Source: Bacteroidota bacterium
GTDB taxonomy: Bacteria > Bacteroidota > Bacteroidia > Flavobacteriales > Weeksellaceae
Assembly (NCBI GenBank): GCA_023388015.1
Contig: JAEWHB010000071.1
Coordinates: 1-5,024, forward strand
Reading direction: 5' to 3'
Length of the DNA: 5,024 nucleotides
Shown here: in pieces, positions 1 through 5,024 of the stretch
Layout of the letters: every line of letters starts with the position of its first letter
How positions within the stretch are numbered: the first letter of the stretch is position 1
Position numbers and translations under genes: made by a program
Notes under the pieces: generated by a model
The model's database searches: none
Seen by the model: the letters and a program-made list of their open reading frames with translations, nothing else
Told to the model about the DNA's origin: nothing

Positions 1-413
1 TGGAAGCCGTCATCGGATTGGGGCCTAATATTTTCTACGGCACACAGCTGGCGGCTTGTGTTTTGGTATTCAAAAAGCAAAAAGAAACAACTAAGCAAAA
101 CAAGATTCTATTTATCGACGGATCGGAACAAATCCGAGTAGGAAGAGCTCAAAACTTTTTGGAAAAAGAACATGTACAGCAGATTTTTGATTGGTACCGT
201 GACTTTCATGATGTAGAAAACTATGTCAAATTGGTTGATATGGAGCAAATTAAGGAGAATGATTACAACCTGAATATCCCACTTTATATTGACAAAGTAA
301 TTGAAGACAACTTACCTTCTGTAGAAGAAGCGATGCAACAGTTAAAAGAAGCTTGGACGGCAAGTCAAGATGCTGAAAATAAGTTTAAAACAATCCTGGA
401 AAAGTATATCTGA
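1..413 (+). CDS. hsdM: Type I restriction-modification methylase subunit HsdM (first copy), C-terminal part only
   Basis: This is the 3' end of a gene that enters from the left edge. Full codons run from base 3 (Glu-Ala-Val-Ile-Gly-Leu-Gly-Pro-Asn) to the TGA at 411-413, giving 136 residues. The opening GLGPNIFYGTQLAACVLVF and the following KILFIDGS are typical of the end of the N6-adenine methylase domain of HsdM. They align with residues 353 onward of the complete HsdM at 1030-2493, and both proteins end about 135 residues after that point, so this copy's C-terminus is full length. The catalytic motifs (DPxxGSGG, NPPY) would lie upstream and cannot be checked. A TTG at 18 could be read as a start, but homology continues upstream of it, so it is not one. 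The next gene begins two bases after the stop, which suggests translational coupling. It differs strongly from the second HsdM over the shared part, so it is not a recent duplicate in this region. It could be an intact gene or a remnant. Confidence 0.9.
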   Translation, partial: EAVIGLGPNIFYGTQLAACVLVFKKQKETTKQNKILFIDGSEQIRVGRAQNFLEKEHVQQIFDWYRDFHDVENYVKLVDMEQIKENDYNLNIPLYIDKVIEDNLPSVEEAMQQLKEAWTASQDAENKFKTILEKYI

Positions 414-415
414 AA

Positions 416-1030
416 ATGACTGAAGTAGAATTTTTACAAAAAGTATGGGATCACCAAAAAAGGTGCAAGGAACTTGCAGAAGGTGACGGTGGATTTAATA
501 TAATTAGAGGACAAGCTAAAGTTTCTTCCGGGTATATTGAGGATTTGTTCGCATTGTTTTTAGCTAAACGTATCAATCGAAAAGATTATAGATATTTGGT
601 GGATAAAACGACAAGTTTAAGATTTTCACCCAAGGGAAAAGCTACCACTTTTAAACCTGATGTCTCAATTATTAATTCTGATAATGTTTTGACAGAGTAT
701 TACGATTTAAAAACCAACTTGGGCTGGAATCGTGATATAGAAAAGTACATCAAAAAGAAAAACGATTTTGTTTCTAATATAAGAGGTAGAAAAGGTTGGA
801 TTCATTTTGGAAAAGATAATAAACAAGAAATTACTTTTAGTGATTCTTTGAAATATAAAATGGTCGTTATTCATGGAGGAAATATTAATAAGGAATTATT
901 GGACAAAAACATTGAATTGGTTAAAAATTTAGAAAATGTAGAATTATATATTCTATATGATCATTACAACCAAAGCAATAATATAGAAGATTTTAATAGA
1001 TTATATGACTTTGAAAATCTGACTAAATAA
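416..1030 (+). CDS. Putative PD-(D/E)XK-fold nuclease, unnamed, between two hsdM genes
   Basis: A 204-residue protein that I cannot assign to a named family. The sequence shows a plausible PD-(D/E)XK endonuclease core. Glu42 lies in a helix-like segment (GYIEDLFALFLAKRI), then Pro81-Asp82 occurs in FKPDVSII, then Asp97-Leu98-Lys99 in EYYDLKT after a hydrophobic stretch. This E...PD...DxK order and spacing is that of restriction endonucleases and related repair nucleases. The rest is rich in Lys and Asn, with no signal peptide or membrane segment, so it is probably cytoplasmic. The ATG follows the upstream hsdM stop by 2 bp and the TAA overlaps the next ATG by one base, so it is embedded in a type I modification operon. 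GC is about 20-30% in the lines counted, far below the start of the next gene, which suggests separate acquisition. It might be a stand-alone type II-like restriction enzyme or an accessory cleavage subunit. The nuclease call is moderate and the role is inference. Confidence 0.62.
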   Translation: MTEVEFLQKVWDHQKRCKELAEGDGGFNIIRGQAKVSSGYIEDLFALFLAKRINRKDYRYLVDKTTSLRFSPKGKATTFKPDVSIINSDNVLTEYYDLKTNLGWNRDIEKYIKKKNDFVSNIRGRKGWIHFGKDNKQEITFSDSLKYKMVVIHGGNINKELLDKNIELVKNLENVELYILYDHYNQSNNIEDFNRLYDFENLTK

Positions 1031-2493
1031 TGACCCAGCAACAATTAGAAAAATACTTGTGGGGAGCGGCTACCGCATTGCGGGGCACCATTGATGCCGG
1101 CGACTACAAACAATATATATTTCCGCTGTTATTCTTCAAGCGAATCTGCGATGTGTATGATGAAGAATTTCAGTTGGCTTTAACCGAGTCGGATGGCGAC
1201 TTGGAATTTGCCGCCTTTGCCGAAAATCACCGTTTTGTGATTCCCGAAGGCGCACATTGGAATGACGTACGCGAAACGACGAACAATGTAGGTATGGCCA
1301 TTCAATATGCCATGCGTGAAATTGAAAAGGCCAATCCCGATACCTTGGAAGGAATTTTTGGCGATGCGAGCTGGACCAACAAAAACCGTTTGTCAGATGC
1401 CACCTTGATTAACCTCTTAGAGCATTTTTCGCAGCATACACTCAATTTGACGAACGTGTCCGATGATAAATTGGGCAATGCCTACGAATACCTGATTAAG
1501 GAATTTGCCGACGATAGCGGACATACGGCAGCGGAGTTTTATACCAACCGCACGGTGGTGAAACTGATGACCAAAATTATGGATCCGCAACCGGGAGAAT
1601 CGGTGTACGATCCTACCTGTGGTTCGGGTGGTTTGTTGTTGAATTGCGCTTTGCATCTGAAGGAAGAAGGCAAAGAATACCGCAACTTGAAATTATACGG
1701 ACAAGAGATTAACCTGATTACCTCGGCCATTGCGCGCATGAACATGTTTATGCACGGAATTGAGGAGTTTAAAATCGTACGAGGCGATACCTTGTCCGAA
1801 CCCGCTTTGTTGGAAAACGACCAATTGAAAACCTTTAATGTAATCTTGGCCAACCCGCCTTACTCCATTAAATCCTGGAACCGCGATGCCTTTGTGAATG
1901 ATCCTTGGGGTCGTAATATCTGGGGCACACCACCACAAGGTTGTGCCGATTATGCCTTTCAGCAACACATTCAAAAGTCTTTGGATACAAACAACGGCCG
2001 CTCTATTTCGCTTTGGCCACACGGCATTTTATTCCGGGACAGCGAAGCGGAGATGCGTCGAAAGATGATTGAGAGTGATGTCGTCGAAGCTGTGATAGGC
2101 TTAGGACCCAACTTGTTTTACAATTCACCTATGGAAGCTTGTTTGTTGATTACCAATAATAACAAACCTGCGCATAAAAAAGGGAAGATTCTATTTATCA
2201 ATGCTGTAAAAGAAGTAAGAAATGAGAAAACGATGAGTTTCTTATCAGAGCAACATATTGAAAAAATATTCCATGCTTATAAACAGTACGATAACATCGC
2301 TGATTTTTCAGTTGTAGTGGATAGCAATGTTGTTATGGACGAAAATAAAGGAAACCTTTCGATTAGTTTGTATGTACGACCTGATGCTTTGGAAGGTATA
2401 GAGCAAAAGAATGACTTTGCAACTGACTACAAAAATTGGACAACCATAAGTGAAGCTTTATCAAAATCAATGAACCAATTATTTCAGAATTAA
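1030..2493 (+). CDS. hsdM: Type I restriction-modification DNA adenine methyltransferase subunit HsdM (second copy, complete)
   Basis: At 487 residues this is a normal length for HsdM, which transfers a methyl group from S-adenosylmethionine to adenine N6 as part of an M2S complex with HsdS. The N-terminus (LEKYLWGAATALRG, then DYKQYIFPLLFFKRICDVYDE) is the HsdM_N helical domain, about residues 5-130. The N6_Mtase domain follows. Motif I, the cofactor-binding loop, is DPTCGSGG at residues 194-201, and catalytic motif IV is NPPY at 275-278; both are intact. The C-terminal part contains GLGPNLFYNSPMEACLLI and KGKILFINAV, typical of an HsdM subfamily different from that of the gene at 1-413. The ATG at 1030 overlaps the previous stop (TAATG), and hsdS starts 6 bp after this stop, so HsdM and HsdS are almost certainly partners. 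GC falls from about 45-50% to about 28-37% near 2080-2100, inside the coding region and with the frame intact. Confidence 0.96.
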   Translation: MTQQQLEKYLWGAATALRGTIDAGDYKQYIFPLLFFKRICDVYDEEFQLALTESDGDLEFAAFAENHRFVIPEGAHWNDVRETTNNVGMAIQYAMREIEKANPDTLEGIFGDASWTNKNRLSDATLINLLEHFSQHTLNLTNVSDDKLGNAYEYLIKEFADDSGHTAAEFYTNRTVVKLMTKIMDPQPGESVYDPTCGSGGLLLNCALHLKEEGKEYRNLKLYGQEINLITSAIARMNMFMHGIEEFKIVRGDTLSEPALLENDQLKTFNVILANPPYSIKSWNRDAFVNDPWGRNIWGTPPQGCADYAFQQHIQKSLDTNNGRSISLWPHGILFRDSEAEMRRKMIESDVVEAVIGLGPNLFYNSPMEACLLITNNNKPAHKKGKILFINAVKEVRNEKTMSFLSEQHIEKIFHAYKQYDNIADFSVVVDSNVVMDENKGNLSISLYVRPDALEGIEQKNDFATDYKNWTTISEALSKSMNQLFQN

Positions 2494-2499
2494 TAGTAC

Positions 2500-3654
2500 A
2501 TGGAATTTAAAATAAATAAAGATAATTGGGAAAGAGTGACTTTAGGTGATGTTGTTTATGAGCCTAAGGAAACTGCTAAAGATATTATTGCAGAAGGTTT
2601 TGAGCATATTGTAGGTTTGGAACATATTGAATCCGGAGATGTACATCTTAGAAACTCTTTTTCTATAGATACGGACACTACTTTTACTAAGGTATTTAGA
2701 GCAGGGGATGTTTTATTTGGGCGCAGAAGAGCTTATTTAAAGAAGGCAGCACAAGCTGTTTTTGATGGTGTATGTTCAGGTGATATTACGGTAATGCGTG
2801 CCAACGATAAATTGGATGTACGTCTTTTGCCTTTTGTCATTCATAACGATAAGTTTTTTGACTATGCAGTAAAACATTCTGCCGGAGGTTTATCTCCGAG
2901 AGTGAAATTTAAAGACCTTGCCAACTACGAATTCCTTCTCCCACCCAAAGCACAACAAGCCGAATTAGCTGAATTATTATGGGCGATGGATACCGTAATT
3001 GAAAAGGATTTGGAGGTGTTGGAGAGGTTGGTATTGTTGAAAGAATCTACAATATCAACATATATTTCAACTATTAAAAAACATAAAAGTTTAGAACAAA
3101 TAATTGATGAAGTAAAAGGTATATGCTTTGATGGGGATTGGATTGAATCAAAGGATCAAAGCCAGAATGGTATTCGATTAATTCAATTAGCAGATATTGG
3201 ACGTGGTACTTTCTTGAACAAATCAGATAAGTTTATAAGTGAAGAAACATTTGTAAAGTTGAAATGTAAAGGAGTATTTAAAGATGATTTAATTATAGCA
3301 AGAATGCCCGAGCCTATCGGAAGAAGTTGTATTATTCCTGAATTAAATACTAAAGCAATTACTGCTGTCGATTGTTGTATTTTAAGAATTGATGATTCTG
3401 AGATTAGAGAATACTTAAATAGTATTTTTAATACAAATTTTTTTGAGAATTTGTGTAATCAAAATGCATCAGGTACAACAAGAATTAGAATTTCAAGAAA
3501 GAACTTATTAAAACTATCAATTCCATTTGACCAAAGCACAATTTCTACTTTAAATGAAGATTTAGCAAGTATTAAAGCTAATGTGGGGCAACTAGCATCA
3601 AAACTTCAATCCTCAAAGACATTGCAAAAGGCGTTGATCAATCAGGTGTTTTAA
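2500..3654 (+). CDS. hsdS: Type I restriction-modification specificity subunit HsdS
   Basis: A 384-residue protein with the two-repeat layout of HsdS, which reads a bipartite DNA target and holds two HsdM subunits. The first target recognition domain is about residues 8-150: it starts NWERVTLGDVV and includes GDVLFGRRRAYLKKAA, CSGDITVMR and AGGLSPRVKFKDLANYEFLLPP. The central conserved helix is about 148-190 (QQAELAELLWAMDTVIEKD). The second recognition domain is about 190-345 and includes IRLIQLADIGRGTFLN, DDLIIARMPEPIGRSCII and RIRISRKNLLKLSIP. A second conserved helix ends in LQKALINQVF. The length suits a full two-domain HsdS. It starts 6 bp after hsdM, with no clear Shine-Dalgarno sequence, as is usual in Bacteroidota. 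The second recognition domain is much more AT-rich than the first, which fits domain exchange. The exact DNA target cannot be read from the sequence. Confidence 0.94.
   Translation: MEFKINKDNWERVTLGDVVYEPKETAKDIIAEGFEHIVGLEHIESGDVHLRNSFSIDTDTTFTKVFRAGDVLFGRRRAYLKKAAQAVFDGVCSGDITVMRANDKLDVRLLPFVIHNDKFFDYAVKHSAGGLSPRVKFKDLANYEFLLPPKAQQAELAELLWAMDTVIEKDLEVLERLVLLKESTISTYISTIKKHKSLEQIIDEVKGICFDGDWIESKDQSQNGIRLIQLADIGRGTFLNKSDKFISEETFVKLKCKGVFKDDLIIARMPEPIGRSCIIPELNTKAITAVDCCILRIDDSEIREYLNSIFNTNFFENLCNQNASGTTRIRISRKNLLKLSIPFDQSTISTLNEDLASIKANVGQLASKLQSSKTLQKALINQVF
3626..3654 (+). repeat. hsdS-tail direct repeat, copy 1 (within the intact hsdS)
   Basis: The last 29 bases of hsdS, including codons for residues 377-384 (KALINQVF) and the TAA stop. 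The same 29-base stretch recurs at 4691-4719 with 26 identical positions. The three differences are Leu TTG/TTA, Val GTG/GTT and stop TAA/TAG, so all are silent. Sequence similarity does not extend visibly on either side. Confidence 0.85.
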
Positions 3655-3672
3655 TTATTTATATAACCCATT

Positions 3673-4692
3673 ATGAAACCTAAATTTTCATTTGAATTAG
3701 ATAAAAGAGGCTATATCAAACGTAGGGAATCCTTCGATATTGAGTATAAGCAAGCTTTTCAGGGAGGTGATAATCTAATTAAGTATGCTAAATCCTTAAT
3801 TGGAATGGCTAACAATAAAGGCGGACAAATTATTTTTGGAATAAAGGATTCTCCTCATCTGCCAATTGGGATTTCAATTAAAAAATGGCAAGAGATTGAT
3901 CCTAAAAAAATTGATCGAATAATACGGGATTATTTTTCACAAGAAATTCAGTGGTCACAAGAAATATTGGAGTTTGATGGGAAAGAATTTGGTTGCTTAT
4001 CTGTGCAAGAGGCAGAGAGTAAACCTATAATTTGTTCTAAAAATAAGGATAATTATTTACGTGAGGGTGCGATTTATTATCGTTACAGAGCGGAAACAAA
4101 AGAGATTGAATTTTCTGAGCTTAGGTCTGTCTTGGAAAAAGAAAAGGAGAAAGAAAAGCTGATGTGGATGCGGCACATTCAGAAAATCGCACAAATAGGA
4201 CCCCAAAATGTAAGTTTGTTTGACACGTATAAAGGAGAGATTAGCGTTGGTGATGGGAAAATTTTACTTGACAAATCTATTGTGGATAAATTGAAATTTA
4301 TTCAAAAAGGTAAATTTGTGGAAAGTGATGAAGAAGGTTTTCCTACTTTGCGTTTAATAGGTGATATTGAAGGTTTAGTAGACCCGACGATGGTCATTGA
4401 GAGTGATAGATTGTTTCCTTTATTAACTTCTGATTTAAAAGACAGATTGAAGTTAAATGGATATGAGATTCAATGTATTATTCACAAACTAAATATAAAG
4501 GGGAACAAAAAGTATCATACCGCTATAAGTAATGGAAAGAAGTCAAATCCAACACATAAATATTCTGAAGCATTAATACCCTTAATTGAAAGAATGCTTC
4601 AAAGATCGGACTTTTTGAAGATTTGCAGAGAAGAATACAGTAAATTTAACAACGAAAAAGCAACAAAAAACAAAACAAAGGGAAATAGATAA
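3673..4692 (+). CDS. AlbA_2/Schlafen-domain protein with C-terminal helix-turn-helix-like region
   Basis: The N-terminal 155 residues match the AlbA_2 (Schlafen core) fold, found in nucleic-acid-binding proteins and RNases. The visible landmarks are RRESFDIEYK at 17-26, ANNKGGQIIFGIKD at 46-59, PIGI at 64-67 and YLREGAIYYRYRAETKEIEF at 128-147. Glu19, Glu24 and Asp59 are placed much like the three acidic residues of the Schlafen RNase site, although the Glu pair is common across the family. A charged linker (EKEKEKEK, 155-162) leads to a part I do not recognise. Residues about 250-300 (LTSDLKDRLKLNGYEIQCII, KGNKKYH, HKYSEALIPL) resemble a helix-turn-helix seen at the end of some AlbA_2 proteins. 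The tail is Lys/Asn-rich. It starts 18 bp after hsdS, so it is probably cotranscribed. Its stop codon adjoins an orphan hsdS 3' end, suggesting that it was inserted as cargo. It might be a regulator or an abortive-infection effector; function is unproven. Confidence 0.8.
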   Translation: MKPKFSFELDKRGYIKRRESFDIEYKQAFQGGDNLIKYAKSLIGMANNKGGQIIFGIKDSPHLPIGISIKKWQEIDPKKIDRIIRDYFSQEIQWSQEILEFDGKEFGCLSVQEAESKPIICSKNKDNYLREGAIYYRYRAETKEIEFSELRSVLEKEKEKEKLMWMRHIQKIAQIGPQNVSLFDTYKGEISVGDGKILLDKSIVDKLKFIQKGKFVESDEEGFPTLRLIGDIEGLVDPTMVIESDRLFPLLTSDLKDRLKLNGYEIQCIIHKLNIKGNKKYHTAISNGKKSNPTHKYSEALIPLIERMLQRSDFLKICREEYSKFNNEKATKNKTKGNR

Positions 4693-4719
4693 AAGGCGTT
4701 AATCAATCAGGTTTTTTAG
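4691..4719 (+). pseudogene. Orphan 3' end of an hsdS gene (repeat copy 2)
   Basis: Bases 4693-4719 read AAG GCG TTA ATC AAT CAG GTT TTT TAG, coding KALINQVF and a stop, which is exactly the C-terminus of the HsdS encoded at 2500-3654. The nucleotide match to 3626-3654 is 26 of 29 and all differences are synonymous, so this sequence was once under coding selection. No other hsdS sequence is visible beside it. It overlaps the last two bases of the AlbA_2 stop codon and lies in the same reading frame; that TAA (4690-4692) occupies the place of the hsdS Gln376 CAA codon. It is best read as the remnant of a former or alternative hsdS tail left behind when the upstream genes were inserted or exchanged. 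Confidence 0.75.
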
Positions 4720-4734
4720 CTATGGTTGCATCGG

Positions 4735-4751
4735 TATCGCATATTGCGATA
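4735..4751. repeat. Short perfect inverted repeat (7-bp arms, 3-bp spacer)
   Basis: TATCGCA at 4735-4741 and its exact complement TGCGATA at 4745-4751 are separated by TAT. Two other overlapping dyads share the same bases: GCATAT/ATATGC (4739-4744 with 4749-4754) and ATTGC/GCAAT (4743-4747 with 4753-4757). It could be an operator, a weak RNA hairpin or part of an interspersed repeat. Confidence 0.5.
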
Positions 4752-4800
4752 TGCAATTTGAGTTTTTTATTGGATTGGTTTTTAGTAAAATAATCATTAA

Positions 4801-4814
4801 TATTGCGTATTGCG
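4801..4814. repeat. Tandem TATTGCG pair
   Basis: TATTGCG occurs twice head to tail (4801-4807 and 4808-4814), ending 11 bases before the ATG at 4826. A third copy is at 4742-4748, inside the palindrome upstream. The position just before a helix-turn-helix gene allows a regulatory role, but a non-functional genomic repeat is equally possible. Confidence 0.45.
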
Positions 4815-4825
4815 ATTTACGATAT

Positions 4826-5024
4826 ATGAAAAAGAACCAACAAATGAAACCGCAGGATATAGTATTGTTGCTGAAGATTATCAGCATCAATACAGACCTG
4901 TGGGAACAAAAACCAATAGCAGAATCTTTGGAAATGAGTCAGTCAGAGGTAAGTGAATCAGTGGCCAGATCCAAGTATGCAGGTTTGTTAAATCCTAAAG
5001 GAAAAACGGTGATGAAACACGGTC
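4826..5024 (+). CDS. Small helix-turn-helix protein, N-terminal part (runs off the right edge)
   Basis: An open frame of 66 codons with no stop before the window end. The protein begins MKKNQQMKPQDIVLLLKIIS and continues with WEQKPIAESLEMSQSEVSES and then VARSKYAGLLNPKGKTVMKH. Residues about 25-52 have the pattern of a MarR-like winged helix-turn-helix: a helix, a turn around LEMS, then recognition helix QSEVSESVARSK. The true start may instead be the second ATG at 4844 (MKPQDIV), which matches the N-terminus I associate with this family better; no Shine-Dalgarno sequence decides it. From general recall, small proteins of this type in bacteria are often next to a nucleotidyltransferase-like (AbiEii-related) gene, which would lie beyond the window. 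It is separated by about 106 bp from the upstream operon, so it probably has its own promoter. A regulatory or antitoxin-like role is possible. Confidence 0.72.
   Translation, partial: MKKNQQMKPQDIVLLLKIISINTDLWEQKPIAESLEMSQSEVSESVARSKYAGLLNPKGKTVMKHG

Larger units (their letters stand above)
4720..4825. other. Intergenic region between the restriction-modification operon and the next gene
   Basis: This 106-bp AT-rich gap is the only sizeable non-coding stretch. It probably holds the end of the upstream operon and the promoter of the gene at 4826. I see no convincing Bacteroidota promoter (TTTG and TAnnTTTG) and no classical terminator. A T-run at 4763-4768 lies 11 bases after a small palindrome, too far for a standard intrinsic terminator. 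The region is marked by repeated TATTGCG words, listed separately. Confidence 0.5.

Noticed and set aside
18..20. TTG as the start codon of the first gene
   Set aside because: HsdM homology is already present in the five codons upstream, so the gene enters from outside the window.
1417..2022. Three overlapping open frames on the minus strand (1417-1656, 1539-1853, 1693-2022)
   Set aside because: They lie wholly inside the well-supported hsdM2 gene, overlap each other in different frames and encode no recognisable protein; they are shadows of its GC-richer coding sequence.
3438..3444. Run of seven T in the second HsdS recognition domain as a phase-variation switch
   Set aside because: The frame is intact, the run is short and such runs are expected in sequence near 25% GC. 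A similar A7 at 3904-3910 in the AlbA_2 gene is rejected for the same reason.
2500..3654. Invertible hsdS shufflon
   Set aside because: No long inverted repeats, recombinase gene or partial inverted hsdS copies are visible; the only hsdS fragment is a short direct copy of the tail.
4735..4768. Palindrome plus T-run as an intrinsic terminator
   Set aside because: The stem is short and AT-rich, and the T-run begins 11 bases after it, so it does not match a standard terminator.

Overview
The window looks like a defence locus from a Bacteroidota bacterium. The inference rests on AT-rich, tightly packed genes, starts with no evident Shine-Dalgarno sequence, and protein sequences of a style I associate with that phylum; no taxonomic marker is present. 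All genes are on the + strand. Five genes from the left edge to about 4692 are separated by 18 bp or less, or overlap, so they probably form one operon.

Layout: (1) 1-413 is the C-terminal end of a first type I methylase subunit (HsdM). (2) 416-1030 is a small unnamed protein with a good PD-(D/E)XK nuclease signature. (3) 1030-2493 is a second, complete HsdM from a visibly different subfamily. (4) 2500-3654 is a two-TRD specificity subunit, HsdS. (5) 3673-4692 is an AlbA_2/Schlafen-fold protein with a C-terminal helix-turn-helix-like region. (6) 4691-4719 is an orphan copy of the hsdS 3' end, coding KALINQVF-stop, so the AlbA_2 gene lies between two hsdS tails. (7) 4720-4825 is the only sizeable non-coding gap and carries TATTGCG-type repeats and a small palindrome. 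(8) 4826 to the right edge is the start of a small helix-turn-helix protein.

HsdM2 and HsdS should form a type I DNA adenine methyltransferase. HsdR is not in the window. The nuclease-like protein wedged between two hsdM genes and the AlbA_2 protein behind hsdS are the non-standard parts: they may be an accessory restriction activity and a guarded effector, both inferred. Composition is mosaic. The front of hsdM2 is about 45-50% GC, its last 400 bp are near 30-37%, the nuclease gene is 20-30%, and the second HsdS recognition domain is in the low to mid 20s in the lines counted by eye. With the hsdS-tail duplication this points to a locus repeatedly rebuilt by recombination.
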